Origin: Phragmites australis
Lineage: Eukaryota > Streptophyta > Magnoliopsida > Poales > Poaceae
Direction: 5' to 3'
Assembly: GCF_958298935.1 (NCBI RefSeq)
Contig: NC_084935.1
Span: 7,636,001 to 7,700,000, forward strand
DNA: 64,000 nucleotides
The notes beneath the pieces are model-generated. The model was not told the origin of the DNA, searched no databases, and was given only the letters and a program-made list of their open reading frames with translations. Within the stretch, counting starts at the first letter, position 1. Every line of letters begins with the position of its first letter. Both the position numbers and the translations under genes were made by a program. This document shows, in pieces, positions 1 through 11,628 of the stretch.

Positions 1-250
1 TGTCAACGATTAGTAAACCGCCAATCTTACGAATACGTGAATGAAGTAGGGGATACTTCCTCCCGCTGAATCGAGTGCCGAAAAAAATTATTTATATAGG
101 TTCAGACCTCCCGAAGGATAATAGCCGTATTTTTGTGTTCTTGTATTGATCTTTGAGACATATTGAAAAGGGGTCTTGGCTAGCCTAGATGGGATCTAAA
201 CCTAGTCTATGGCTCTCAGCATGCTAAATAAGTATTCACCTTTGCTTGGT
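1..250. mobile_element. LTR-like fragment, truncated by window edge
   Basis: The stretch around 105-135 (transcript-start-like phrase followed by 'gaaggataatag') resembles the segment at about 51000-51030 inside the Gypsy LTR of this window. The resemblance is partial and the element runs off the left edge, so it is called only as a probable LTR fragment. Confidence 0.35.
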
Positions 251-1467
251 TCAATTTTGAGTGGACAGATCATTCCGTTCATGTTCTTCTCTTATTTTTT
301 TATCTTTATGTTATATACTCAACTAAAAAGGGTAATTGGTAGAACTGAAAATGTATCGCGGAAATGATATAAACACGGAAGTCATCTTTTACTCGACCAT
401 AAAAGATAATTATCAGAATCGGCAAACGATGTAATAGCAATAAAACAAGTGATTTTATGATATTAAAATAACTAAACAAAGTGATTTCACACATCACATA
501 TATGACCATAATAATAAAATAATAAATGTCCCGAGGAAAGCATGACATATCTAGTTACTTGATCATTTTACCTATTTTTCCTTTCCTTGATTACCCAGAG
601 ATTGTTTCCCTGATTGCGTGCTTGGTTTTCTTATTTAGAGAGGGAATCACATGATGTTATCTCTTTACTTGATTAGCTGAAGATTGTTTTTTTTATTACG
701 TGATTAGTTTCCTTATTTAGAAAGAAAATATCACAGGCTGCTATTCCTAATGATGTTGTTAAATAAATCAATGTATTTTTTGGTTCTAGAATTATTATTT
801 TCTGGTCATTGAATAGTGAAATTCTGGTCAAGCCAAGCTATTTTCCGGTCACCCAACATATTTTTTCTGGTTGCAACAACATATATTTTTCCTGATCACG
901 TAAACATATATCGTTCGGTCACTCTAACACAAGTTTTCGTATTTTGTATCGTGTATTTTCCTATTTTATAATGTGTGTCTTTTTATTTTATAATGTATGT
1001 TTTCCTTTTTTTTTCCCCACCCGCAGGCCTGTTAAGTCGCTTCCATGGGTTGGATTGGTCCGAGTGACAGTGTGTAAAATATTATTTAAGACATAGCGTG
1101 TTAAATAAGAAGCCTTTTCTATACTCCTGGGTGTACACACTTTTTTAATGGGTGTTTAAAAAGAAGTATACACATCTTAAAAATTAGTATATACATCTCA
1201 GAAAAAAAATACTTCACTTATAAAAAAATATACACATATCAGAAAATAGTATATATATCTTAAAAATAGCATATACTTTAGTTATAACAGGATCAACTAT
1301 AGATTAAATTGGAAATATATACTCTAGAAGTATAAACTAGTTTTCCTCTCTATATATATAATAGAAGCCGGTATCCTTGGGCCCATAAATAATGAACTGT
1401 GTTTTTCTTTAGGCTGCAGCCCAAATAGCTTTTTGCTCTTTTCTGGAACATCAGATGCTTCCTGGTG

Positions 1468-1470
<3 letters not shown>
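251..1470. other. AT-rich intergenic DNA, no gene seen
   Basis: No convincing reading frame or RNA gene is visible. Two stretches are internally repetitive: 780-930 has several degenerate copies of a 'ttctggtcac'-like phrase, and 1130-1290 has degenerate 'tatacacatatc' phrases. Both look like decayed simple repeats. Confidence 0.5.

Positions 1471-1558
<88 letters not shown>
1471..1558. repeat. (AT)n microsatellite, about 44 units
   Basis: An uninterrupted AT dinucleotide tract of 88 bases. It lies directly against the left end of the Mutator-like element, so that element may have inserted next to or into it. The tract creates long artificial Tyr-Ile reading frames on both strands, which are not genes. 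Confidence 0.97.
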
Positions 1559-1559
<1 letters not shown>

Positions 1560-1562
<3 letters not shown>

Positions 1563-1733
1563 GAACACATGCCCATTTCAAAACATGGCAAGTATATGCT
1601 ACCGTCGCTCGTTCAATGGGCAAGAACAAGACCTTGGGGCCCTAGCGGTCAGTGCATTAAATAATCAGAGAAAGCCACGTCTTGCCTATTCAGTGGGTGA
1701 GAACTTCATCTCGCCTGTTGAAAGGGCAATATT
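1560..1733 (+). repeat. MULE-1 left terminal inverted repeat
   Basis: Shares with the right arm, in inverted orientation, the blocks 'gctaccgtcgctcgttcaa', 'cagtgcattaaataa' and 'agagaaa.ccacgtct'. It contains several copies of a near-palindromic 'ctcgcccgtt..aacgggcgag' motif. It lacks one palindrome unit that is present on the right. Confidence 0.85.
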
Positions 1734-2844
1734 TTCATCTCGCCCAGTGAACGTTCACCAGGCTAGATTCACCGGGCGACACATTCGAATTAATTTAATT
1801 TACGACAGAATAGGTATATGTAGAATTTTTTTTTCTAATATAACTTTTGTATACGGCAATTTGAAAAATATTTCACATTATTTCGGTGAAAAGTGCTGGT
1901 TGTGCAAATAGTTGTCCAAACGGCTCCATGGAGTGTTTCATTTTATGCTTAATTTGTTTCGATATAATTTTGTCAATATTTCTTTATTTAGATGATGTAA
2001 AAGTGTGTGAGTTATTTTTTTAGTAAAGTACGGTTGGAAGGATACAAAATCTAATTTATCAAACAATAATAGTTGTGAAGCACAATTATCATATAACCCG
2101 ACACAGGAGGTGGAATGCCATCTCGTTGCACAGGAGGTGGAATGTGTGCATCTTAGGACGTCACCTGTCGACCAGGGCCACGAGAAGGGCCCTGTCATAG
2201 CTGAACCGCATCGCCGCCTTCGAGGTCCCCACCAACACGTCTACATCCACTAGTCGACACAGCGGAAGTAGGCCAACAGCATGCAACCTACAAACATAAT
2301 ACGTTTAACGATGAATACCGATAAAAATCCGTATGAAACGCTAAATTTAAATTGGACAAACCTCAGGATCCAACGCTCGTCAATCCTCACGAGCTCATCT
2401 GGCACACGAGGTCGTAGTACCTGGAGCTCTTCAGCCTACACCGTGATGCGATACAAACGGTGCCTAACATCGAGCTGAGGGTCAAGCAAATCCAGCTCCG
2501 CCATACCTGCATGTTCACAAGTTATTTATATTTTTATATACAAAACAAACACAGAGTAAGAAGTTCCTTATTTGTGGGAACTAGACAACTAAGTGTTCAA
2601 TATATAACATGATATAATAGATTGTTCAAATCGTACATAAATATGTGAACAAATCACAACCTAACACGTTACAACCTCGTACATAGTGACAGTCTCAGTA
2701 CTAAAATAGTAAAATACAATGTTATGCACATGAATATCCATCACACCATGAATTATAACATTAATAGATCTCAATGAGCCATCGAAGTCAACGATCGACG
2801 ACAATGAGAGCGTTTGCCATCTACCAGACCCGGAAGGATCTGCT

Positions 2845-5110
2845 TCCACGGGGTTCACACTTGGGACACCAGCGGTGCATTTCTTGTAAGTGTGTCCTGT
2901 TTCATTACACTTGTTGTATCATTTCACGCGACGCCCAGCTTCTGCTTCATCCATGTCATTACAGAGCCTCGTAGTCCTGCGCCGTCCCTTCTTCTGCTTC
3001 ATCTTGTCTGGATCAAGGATGAACAAACAATCAGGCTCAGGTTCCTTCGTGAAAGAACCATAAATCTCAAAACCATAGACTTCATGGTTCCAGGTGTTGA
3101 ACAGAGTTTTCTTCTTAAAGTAGTCGAAGACGTACCTCCGGGTCTTCATCCTCGTCACAGCACGCACGATAATTACATGGGAGCATGGCTTTTGCAGTAG
3201 CATCAGCTTGTAGCAGGTGCAAATGCACTTGTCAACGAAGATGGTGCACTCTTGAATAACTCTCTCACGTTTGCCCTCCCCCTTCTTCCTTTGTCCCTGC
3301 ATAGAATTTTGTATATGTGTTGTGCAGTTCCCGTGATCTTCACCTGTTGCATCTTTCCTTCTTCGTCTTCTCTTTCATGTACTTGGTCATCTTCGTCCCA
3401 TAAATCAGACGAGCATCATTTAGCGTCGTGTGCGCCACTGCATAACGGTCCCTGAAATATTTGCAGGTCCCTTGAAATATGAACTCTACAATCCCCACCA
3501 GCGACAACCTCCTCACACCTTTCATCACCTAGTTGTAAAACTCTGCTAAATTTGTAGTCATAGTGCCGTACCTCAGCCCATTTATGTCGTAGAGAAGAGT
3601 CCGCTTCTCCTTCGGCTCATTCTCAATTCTCTTGCTAAATGACCTGGTAGATGACTCATTCCTCCGCGTGATGCCAACTTCATTGTCCTTTGGTAGAGAC
3701 TCAAGAGATATTGGTTCGTCCTCTGGTCCCCTCACGTGCCTCCCTACACGTTCTTGTGTTTGCTTCTTCGTCAGCTCATCCAGTGTCTTTCAAAGAGCAT
3801 CAAACTTCCACTGCTGGTTCTGACCGTACAACCTTTTAAACATATTCATGAGGTTCTTGTTCCTAAATTGGCAGAAGAAGTTTGCACCCAAATGCCTCAT
3901 GCACTACCTACTTTGCAGATCTAGCCACACAGGTCCAATCAAGCCATCGACCATTCCATTTTGTAGATCCAAAATTGCCGCGAGCATCCTAGCATGCCAG
4001 TCATGTATAAGGCACATTTTTGGTCGAGTACCAACAATTATCATCCGCACATGGTACAGGAACCAATACCAATTGGTGGTGTTCTCACTTTCCATAAATG
4101 CAAAGGCCAACGGTAGAACTTGGTTGTTCCCATCAACCCCAATAGCAGACAGGATCTGTCCCATGTACTTGCTGGTAAGGAAAGTGTCGTTGATGCACAG
4201 TTAAGGCTGACGATGCTTGAAAGCTTCGATACATGCTCATAATGCGAAGAAGCATCACTTCAGGACATACTTGCTAGGTTTGGATAATAATATGTACTTA
4301 TCAATGTCGTAATACGTCCCTGGGTTCCTTCGAGCAATGGTATGCAGCAAGTGTGGAAGAATGTCATGACGCTTCTTAGGTCCTGAACCTCATCTTAATT
4401 GTCTTCCTCTTCACCCTTCAAGCCTTGTTGTAACTGATAGTATACTTGTACTCCTCCTCAATTTGTCTGATTATGGACTCTAGTTCGTAGTTCAGGTTAT
4501 TCACAATCGGGACGTACATCACATTGGCGACAAAGGCTAAGGTGATGTTCCTGTGGCTGGGCTCAAGTTTGTCCATCGTGCAAGTGTGATCGACCATAAT
4601 CAACACCTCCCAATACTCAACCCACTTCCCCTTAAAGCCATGCACCCGCCATGGGCAACCCTCCTTCACTCACTTGACATCATATTCCTTCCTGCTTGAC
4701 TTGACAATATAAAACTGTCATCAAAGTGATGTCGCATATTAAGTCACAACATCCTTTATGACCTAACTGGAAGGATACCTAGCACCCTGGGTCACCTCAT
4801 TCTGCGTATACTCCCAAACCACCTGATTCCCCTTACTGACCACAAGATTGTTAAAGTTAGGATTGTTCTAGTCTGCGGTAACAGGAGCATCGTCCTCATC
4901 ATCTGAGATGTCATACTTAGGAGATTCGTCAGCTTTAAGATCATCTAGCTCCATCTGTTCAATTAGAGAAGGGATTCGTTCCCCCTCGTCTGCCTCACCA
5001 ATCGGTTTAGTCGGATAATCTAATGAATGCAATATCCGGATCGACATCCTCATCATACTCTTCCTCATCACCCTCCTTCTCCGCGTACCCCACCCTGCAT
5101 CTCCCTAACT
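2845..5110 (-). pseudogene. MULE transposase (MURA-like), broken
   Basis: Read right to left on the minus strand, recognisable parts follow family order: an acidic stretch (4868-5071), a MuDR DNA-binding-like domain (4418-4669, 'CPWRVHGFKGKW'), the MULE catalytic domain (3904-4164, with 'SAIGVDGNNQVLPLAFAF'), a downstream block with 'RYGTMTTNLAEFYN' (3340-3735), a SWIM-type zinc finger (C-x-C-x(n)-PCSH, about 3180-3235) and a degenerate CCHC knuckle (about 2860-2920). Several frameshifts and stops separate these parts, so no full transposase can be made. The known role of the family is cut-and-paste transposition in the nucleus. The same lineage recurs at 57.3-59.7 kb. Confidence 0.85.
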
Positions 5111-5970
5111 ACCTAATTATTCTTCCATTGCACAAATAACATAGGAGGCTAATCTCTGTGCACAACATCTTGCAGGTACCTCTTCCACACTCTATCTTCC
5201 TTGAGTGGGTACACCTCTCAATACACACCATCTCTCACTCGGTTACCCACAATACTAATGGTCAGCTCTTAAACCTCGGGGTCTATTTTGAAACCTTGCA
5301 TCAACCAAGTATACAAGTGTCTGATACTTTTGTGCATAAGTCTAGAGATACCATTGTTCATTGACTAAAATATGGACAGTACTACCCCTTCTGTACCATA
5401 TACTATTTCATTGTCCTCATAAAAAATCTTAAACTATCACATATCTGACATACCTAGCAATCATCGACAAAAACCCTAACATTATTGCGATAGAACAGAA
5501 ATAATTATATAAAACTACATCTACAATGGAAAATTTATTATAAACATAGTCCAACATGTAATCTATACTGTAATAAAATATTTTCAAGTCGCTACATCAA
5601 ACACCTCTAGATCCTACATCTACCACATCAGTTATGACTACACTATGTCTAGATCCTACATCTAATACCTAACATATGTCTAAATACATCTAATTGCTAA
5701 AATATACGTACAAACAGGACCTAACTGCTAAACAGGTTTGTAAAAGAATCATATATCTAACATCTAACCTATGTCAAAACCTAGCACTAGTGGCTATCCT
5801 ACCGAATTTGTTAAAAAATCAGATAAAAAACATACCTCTTTTCTCTGGCAGGGCTTTGTTGCAAAATTTCCCCTCTCCTCTCCTCTCCTCCCTCCCTCTC
5901 GGCTCAGCTGGAATCAAATGATGGCTGACGTCGGCAGGGCCAGCGTAGCTGAAATATATACCCAAAAGAT
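5111..5970. other. MULE-1 5' internal sequence, no intact gene
   Basis: This lies between the transposase N-terminal side (minus strand) and the right TIR. It is AT-rich with scattered short open frames and holds no recognisable domain. It probably contains the 5' untranslated region and promoter of the dead transposase. Confidence 0.4.
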
Positions 5971-6282
5971 CTCGCCCACTAAACGGGCGAGACCTTTTGG
6001 GTGGGCCCGCCTGGTGTTGTAGCTACGAAATTCTCGCCCGTTCAACGGGCAAGATCAAGTTCTCGCCCACTGAACGGGCGAGACGTGGTTTTCTCTGGTT
6101 ATTTAATGCACTGGCCACCAAGGCCTATAAGGTCTCGTCTGTTCAACGGGCGAGATCTTGTTCTCGCCCGTTGAACGAGCGACGGTAGCCTATACCTGCT
6201 ATTTTTTGAAACGGGCATGCATTCTTAAAAGTTTTGCCTGTTAAACGAGCGAGATCTTATTCTCGCCCGTTTAACGGGTGAC
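5971..6282. repeat. cluster of seven 21-bp palindromes in the MULE-1 right end
   Basis: Near-perfect self-complementary units of the form 'ctcgcccgtt-n-aacgggcgag' occur at about 5971, 6033, 6062, 6134, 6163, 6235 and 6262. Each could fold into a short hairpin. The last two belong to a partial duplication of the element end, in which the phrase 'gacggtag' followed by 'cgggcatgcatt' is repeated. The left TIR carries the same motif in fewer copies. Confidence 0.9.
6029..6231 (-). repeat. MULE-1 right terminal inverted repeat
   Basis: Inverted partner of 1560-1733. The outermost matching phrase is 'gcatgccc' next to a short A-rich run, and the innermost is 'gggcaagatcaagttctcgcc'-like. It is longer than the left arm by one palindrome unit near 6134-6154. 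Confidence 0.85.
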
Positions 6283-6471
6283 GGTAGCTTATACATGCTA
6301 TTTTTTAAAACGGGCATGCATTAAAGAAAAATATAAAAAATTCTCTAGGCAGCTTCCAGAATTGCTGGGCCCAAGACCGAAAATAGAGCCAATGGTTCAG
6401 TTTATCTAACACACCAAGCTCTCATAAAAAATAAAAATAAAAACACCCTAATATAACATGATTAGATCATC

Positions 6472-6730
6472 TCCAACTATATTCCCTTAATTTCGTTCCT
6501 TTTCTGATTTCTCTCTCCGTTCTCGTTCACTTTATTTTTTCTCATCTCCAACAACTTCCATTTAAAGGGATTCGTGAAAGAAAATGAGAGATAATCCCGT
6601 CCTAGAGGAAATGACTTTGAGAATCCCTTCGTGATAGAAATCGTGAAGAAAACCGCTAAAACGCTGAAAAAAAATCCCTTTAAAAAAAGATTTTTCATCC
6701 TCAAAGGAACTCCTTTGGAATAGTCTAAAT
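6472..6730. mobile_element. possible Tourist-like MITE, related to the 7756 copy
   Basis: Begins 'gatcatctccaac' and ends with an imperfect inverted counterpart near 'ggaatagtc'. Its internal text (calls for 'cgtgaaag', 'aaaatccctt') resembles common grass MITEs. The flanking trinucleotides are TTA and TAA and do not match exactly, so the call is tentative. Confidence 0.35.
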
Positions 6731-7752
6731 TCAGTTTTAGTGGCCTCCGCTTTTGCAGTCTCGCCATCATTCATCTAACATGATATGTACAACGCTTTCT
6801 AGGAAATGTAAGCGTGATATGACTACCGGATCCTCTTGATTTTATATGTGATTATGGCATCAGTTAAAGTAAGTGCTTCCAAATTATAACTACCGAATTA
6901 TTAGGAGAAAGAAAATAGCATTAGCGAGGAAGGAAAACTAGCTGCTGCTTCCGACTTGGCCTACACTTTCCCACCGTTGCCACCCTTGGCCCCCGCCTCC
7001 TCCACCCCTGGCAACCTCACTGGTGGTGAGAAGAAGGTTCCATCTTTCTTTAAATATATAGTAAGATTCGTTTGCTAGAATTCCTTATAGTGACAGCGAT
7101 GGTGTGGTTATCATGTAGGATTGAGTTCATCTGCATCTTCTCCAGCAACGATTACCTCATCGACTCCGGCGAAGCATGTGAGATGTTTGCTTTTCTTCGT
7201 ATCTTTGCAGTAAGGTTAGATAACTTCATAATCCACTTGTACGGGTTGATGTTATGGGTCGATAGCTTCATTGCTGTCATCCGCGGATTTTGTTTTTAGG
7301 CTATTAGATCCGTTGAGACCATGAAATGGTTAAAGGACAATTTGAGAAATTTCTGCAAATTATTTGGGATGACATGTGAGCAATTACAACTATTATAATG
7401 GCATTTCGCCAGTTGTACTCTTTGGAGTGGCACATAAATAATTGTTCCAATCATATTCGAGCGTTGCAGTTACAATCTCTCTGTAAACAAGTGAGCTGCT
7501 TCATATCAAACAAGAAGGCTACTGAAAGGTGCCCCAACCCAAGTGTTCATTTCCCTAGTTGCACATACACTTGCATCGTGAGTTCATGAGTTGCCTGGCC
7601 TTCAGGCAACTCTGATGGCCAGGGGGCATGAACGCTACCACACTATCGCAGGATTACTGGCCCGTGATCAATGAATGCTGAAGAAAAGAAGAAACGATTC
7701 TTACCGGGAAACTGGAAGATACACCGGTACATGTAGTCACCTTCAGTAACTA
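6731..7752. other. intergenic DNA with possible unidentified gene fragments
   Basis: No full gene is visible. Around 6930-7040 a GC-rich, proline-rich open stretch, and around 7105-7300 a short open stretch, have a coding-like base composition, and the second is preceded by a pyrimidine-AG. They could be captured exon fragments. I do not recognise the source. Confidence 0.3.
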
Positions 7753-7755
7753 TAA

Positions 7756-7987
7756 GACCATCTTCAACAGTTTCCTTTCAGATCCAAAATCAATTTTCGA
7801 TTTCTTCAACGTCTCACGGTTTTCTTTTACAGTTTTTGTTATGAAAAAATTCTCAAAATCATTCCTTCCAAAATAAAATTCTCTCTTTTCTTTTTACGAT
7901 TCCCTTCGAAAAGAAGGTGTTAAAAATAAAAAAATAAAAACGAAAAAAAAAATAAAAAAACAAAAAAAAATATAATTGAAGATAATC
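7756..7987. mobile_element. Tourist-type MITE (PIF/Harbinger-like), 232 bp
   Basis: Terminal inverted repeats 'GACCATCTTCAAC' and, on the other strand from the far end, 'GATTATCTTCAAT'. They are flanked on both sides by the trinucleotide TAA (7753-7755 and 7988-7990). A TWA trinucleotide duplication is the hallmark of PIF/Harbinger-class Tourist MITEs. The interior is A-rich and non-coding. Confidence 0.8.
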
Positions 7988-7990
7988 TAA

Positions 7991-9153
7991 TAGCTCATGA
8001 CATTCGAGCAGAACTCGGACCAGCAGAACTGGTCCTTCTCAAGTCACCTTTATCGTGCAGTGCACATCGACACTGCTGCCACAGTGCCGAGACATGAATG
8101 CTGACTGCAAAAGGTCAGGGCCAATATTCATAACGGCCCTTGAGTGGATCGACACCTTCCTCATCCCCCTTCGCTTTCCGGGGATTTTATGGTGTCCACT
8201 GTACTCTCCTGTTCATCCATCTGCTTCGTACCAATGCTACTTAATGCCGGGTCCATATTCGGATTTAAGAGCAAGCAGCTCTTGAATGCATGAATGGGAC
8301 CGAACGGAATGCTCCCAGAAATATGCTTCGACTATTGGACAGACGAAATAAGGAGGACTGAGACCGGACCGGACCGGATCGGCAATCGTCAAACTCGGCC
8401 ATTCTGTTCTTCAGCAGGTCCTTGCCCCTGGGCTCTGTATTACTATATCAGCCACCCAACTGTGGCCTGGTCAGCTAATCCGTCTCATATCTATGCTCCA
8501 ATTACAGACGTACAGGTAGGTGTACTCCTGCCACTAAAATATCTCCCCTTCATCGGCTGGAAAGACAACAGAGACCACCGCTCCAAAATTTAAGAGGACG
8601 TGCACGCATTCACACCTTCAATAGTAAAAATGAAATTCATCAGTGTCTGAAACCAACTTCTTAATCGATGACAATGAGCAACATGAGAAATATCATACTG
8701 CCCTAAAAAAAAAAAGGAACATGCTAAATACTTATCATGCAAGAAAATTATACAACAACTGAGTACTTTGCACTGACCAGCACTGTTTTCAGATCTTTTT
8801 TTCCAAAGAAATGTTTTCAGTAGACATCAAAGTTGCTGAACATCTTTATTTTTTTGGTTCTTTTAGCAAAATGTCATCATTTCGTATTTTGTAATCATTC
8901 CCAATACAAGATTGAATTTTAATTTCTTTATTATTCCACACCTGAAGGGCGTTGGGCATGTACCTGTCAAAAAAGCACAACTACTTATACCAGGTCAAAG
9001 ACGCCACCTTTTGTAATTAGTCCATGAAGTGGAGCTTTGTTGTCCATCAACTCAAAACCGATGCATCCAACTACCACCACCACTGATTACTCCAAAAGTC
9101 CAAACTCCCTTGTCCTTCCTCCTAGCCCTGGTTGCTCTTCCGAGCTCCCATCC
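7991..9153. promoter_or_regulatory. upstream region of the receptor-like kinase, no other gene seen
   Basis: No convincing reading frame. This interval must hold the promoter and 5' leader of the kinase gene at 9154. I see no unambiguous TATA box close to the start. The short open frames at 8055-8593 look incidental. Confidence 0.35.
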
Positions 9154-11628
9154 ATGGCTCATTTCTTCCTCTTCCTCCTACTCAGCCAAATCCTCCTTTG
9201 CGCGGCCGTTGACACCATCAACTCCGCCACACCGTTGTCCGGGGCACAGAAGATTGTGTCCAAGGGCAACAGGTTCACTTTGGGCTTCTATACACCACCC
9301 CAAGGTAACACCACCTCGTCCAGCCCCAGCAACTACTACATAGCCATATGGTACAGCAACATACCGCAGGTGACGACCGTGTGGACGGCAAACACCGACA
9401 TGCCGGTGTCGGACCCGACCACCGCCTCCATGACCATCGGCAGCGACGGCAACCTTGTCCTTTTTGATCAATCAAAGAACCGGCAGCTATGGTCGACCAA
9501 CGTAAGCATAGCCTCCAACTCCACCACCGCCGTCCTCAAGGACAGCGGCAGCCTCGACCTCACTGATGCCAACAATTCATCAATAGTTTATTGGCGAAGC
9601 ATAGATCATCCAACAAACACATGGCTTCCCGGGGGCAAGCTCGGGCTGAACAAGACCACTAAGGTCAGCCAGCGGCTTGTTCCGTGGAGGAACGAGGCCA
9701 ATCCGTCTCCTGGGCTGTTCTCACTGGAGCTGGACCCAAACGGCACAACACAGTACTTCATCCAGTGGAATGATTCCATAACTTACTGGACCAGTGGCCC
9801 ATGGAATGGGAATATCTTTAGCCTTGTGCCGGAGATGACGGCCGGTTACAACTACAACTTCCAGTTCATCAACAACGTCAGAGAGAGCTACTTCATCTAC
9901 TCGATGAAGGATGACAATATCATCTCACGGTTCATCATTGACGTGAGTGGGCAGATCAAGCAGCTGACATGGGTGGAGGCCTCGCAGCAGTGGATCCTGT
10001 TCTGGTCTCAGCCACGGACACAGTGTGAGGTTTATGCGTTCTGTGGCGCGTATGGTAGCTGCAACCTCAATGCCTTGCCGTTCTGCAACTGCATCATGGG
10101 GTTCAGTCAGAAGGTTCAGAGTGATTGGGAGCTCCAGGATTACAGTGGTGGGTGCAAGAGGAACGTACCACTGCAGTGCCAGACCAATTCGAGCTCTGCA
10201 CAAGCTCAACCTGACAAGTTCTATTCCATGGCAGGTGTGAGGCTACCTGATAATGCTCAGATTGCCGTGGCTGTGAGCTCTCAGGACTGTCAGGTGGCTT
10301 GTCTGAACAATTGCTCTTGTAATGCTTACAGTTACAATAGTAGTGGCTGCTTTGTTTGGCATGGGGACCTCATCAACCTCCAAGAACAATACAGTGGAAA
10401 TGGAGGAGGCACACTCTTCCTCAGACTTTCAGCATCTGAGCTGCAAGACTCGAAAAAGAATAAGACGGTGATCATTGGTGCAGTTGTTGGTGGAGTTGCT
10501 GCAGTTTTGATGATCCTTGCTATTGTGTTGTACATCCGATTTCAGAAATACCGCCAAGAGCGGACTCTTCGGATATCCAAGACTACTGGGGGCACACTGA
10601 TCGCCTTTAGGTACAGTGATCTGCAGCATGTCACTAACAACTTCTCAGAGAGATTGGGTGGAGGTGCCTTCGGCTCAGTGTTCAAAGGGAAGCTCCTAGA
10701 TTCAACTGCAATTGCAGTGAAGAGACTCGACGGCGTTCACCAAGGTGAGAAGCAATTCCGTGCTGAGGTAAGCACCATTGGGACAATCCAGCATGTCAAT
10801 TTGGTCCGCCTACTAGGATTCTGCTCTGAAGGATCAAGGAGACTGCTTGTTTATGAGTTCATGCCAAAGGGCTCCCTGGACGTGCAGCTATTCCCTGGTG
10901 AAACAACAGCATTGAGCTGGGCTACCAGGTATCAGATTACACTTGGAACGGCAAGAGGCCTAAACTACCTGCATGAAAAATGCAGAGATTGCATTATACA
11001 CTGTGATGTCAAGCCAGAGAACATACTCTTGGATGAGTCATTTGTACCAAAAGTGGCTGATTTTGGTCTAGCAAAGCTCTTAGGCAGGGACTTCAGCCGT
11101 GTATTGACAACAATGAGAGGAACAAGGGGTTACCTCGCACCCGAATGGATCAGTGGTGTGCCAATAACACCAAAGGCAGATGTCTTCAGCTATGGCATGA
11201 TGCTCTTCGAACTCATATCAGGCAGGAGAAATGCTGATCATGGAGAAGAGGGGAGGTCCTCCTTCTTCCCATCCTTGGCTGCAAGCAAACTTCTTGAAGG
11301 GGACGTGCGGACCCTGTTGGACCCCAGGCTGAATGGAGATGCAAATGTTGATGAACTCACAAGAGCTTGTAAAGTCGCATGCTGGTGCATCCAAGATGAT
11401 GAAAGTGCTAGACCCACAACTGGTCAGATTGTTCAAATCCTGGAGGGCTTTCTTGATGTTAACATGCCTCCTGTTCCAAGGTCTTTGAGAGTTCTTGGTG
11501 AAAGCCCTGATGTCATAAACTTCTTTTCAGATATATCTTCAAGTCAGACTTCCCAGACACAGAACAGCACAACAACTTCCCAGATACACAGTGCTACTTC
11601 AGGCAGTTCACAGTTCCAAAGCTCATAA
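9154..11628 (+). CDS. G-type lectin S-receptor-like serine/threonine protein kinase
   Basis: A single uninterrupted exon of 824 codons. The ATG at 9154 is preferred over the in-frame ATG at 9037, because it starts a clear signal peptide (MAHFFLFLLLSQILLCAA) while the extra 39 residues look like 5' leader. Domains in order: B-lectin (about 25-150), S-locus glycoprotein region with EGF-like cysteines (about 200-330), PAN/apple (about 345-425), one membrane span (about 437-460), then a kinase (about 495-770). Kinase signatures are intact: G-rich loop GGGAFGSVFKG, AVKRLD, IIHCDVKPENILLD, DFGLAKLL and GYLAPEW. The catalytic loop has HCD instead of HRD, making it a non-RD kinase, a class often linked to innate immune signalling. 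The protein should sit in the plasma membrane with the lectin outside. Ligand unknown. The Ser/Thr-rich tail is typical of the subfamily. Confidence 0.93.
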   Translation: MAHFFLFLLLSQILLCAAVDTINSATPLSGAQKIVSKGNRFTLGFYTPPQGNTTSSSPSNYYIAIWYSNIPQVTTVWTANTDMPVSDPTTASMTIGSDGNLVLFDQSKNRQLWSTNVSIASNSTTAVLKDSGSLDLTDANNSSIVYWRSIDHPTNTWLPGGKLGLNKTTKVSQRLVPWRNEANPSPGLFSLELDPNGTTQYFIQWNDSITYWTSGPWNGNIFSLVPEMTAGYNYNFQFINNVRESYFIYSMKDDNIISRFIIDVSGQIKQLTWVEASQQWILFWSQPRTQCEVYAFCGAYGSCNLNALPFCNCIMGFSQKVQSDWELQDYSGGCKRNVPLQCQTNSSSAQAQPDKFYSMAGVRLPDNAQIAVAVSSQDCQVACLNNCSCNAYSYNSSGCFVWHGDLINLQEQYSGNGGGTLFLRLSASELQDSKKNKTVIIGAVVGGVAAVLMILAIVLYIRFQKYRQERTLRISKTTGGTLIAFRYSDLQHVTNNFSERLGGGAFGSVFKGKLLDSTAIAVKRLDGVHQGEKQFRAEVSTIGTIQHVNLVRLLGFCSEGSRRLLVYEFMPKGSLDVQLFPGETTALSWATRYQITLGTARGLNYLHEKCRDCIIHCDVKPENILLDESFVPKVADFGLAKLLGRDFSRVLTTMRGTRGYLAPEWISGVPITPKADVFSYGMMLFELISGRRNADHGEEGRSSFFPSLAASKLLEGDVRTLLDPRLNGDANVDELTRACKVACWCIQDDESARPTTGQIVQILEGFLDVNMPPVPRSLRVLGESPDVINFFSDISSSQTSQTQNSTTTSQIHSATSGSSQFQSS

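Larger units (their letters stand above)
1559..6231 (-). mobile_element. Mutator-like element (MULE-1), decayed autonomous copy
   Basis: The two ends form long terminal inverted repeats. The left arm (about 1560-1733), read forward, matches the reverse complement of the right arm (about 6029-6231) almost base for base, apart from one 24-base unit missing on the left. Between them lies a broken MURA-type transposase on the minus strand. Long TIRs plus a MULE transposase define the Mutator superfamily. The exact outer ends and the 9-bp target duplication could not be fixed, because the left side meets the (AT)n tract and the right side carries a partial duplication of its own end (about 6235-6320). 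Confidence 0.85.

Noticed and set aside
1324..1911. Several reading frames on both strands rich in Tyr-Ile
   Set aside because: They arise entirely from the (AT)n microsatellite and its flanks.
4418..4669. A host gene of the FAR1/FHY3 type derived from a MULE
   Set aside because: The transposase is broken into several frames and lies between MULE terminal inverted repeats, so it is a decayed element and not a domesticated gene.
5971..6282. CRISPR-like array of short palindromic repeats
   Set aside because: Spacers are neither uniform nor unique, the host is a plant, and the units belong to MULE inverted repeats.
9037..9153. Upstream in-frame ATG for the receptor kinase (39 extra residues)
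   Set aside because: The extra residues would bury the signal peptide inside the protein; the ATG at 9154 fits the family.
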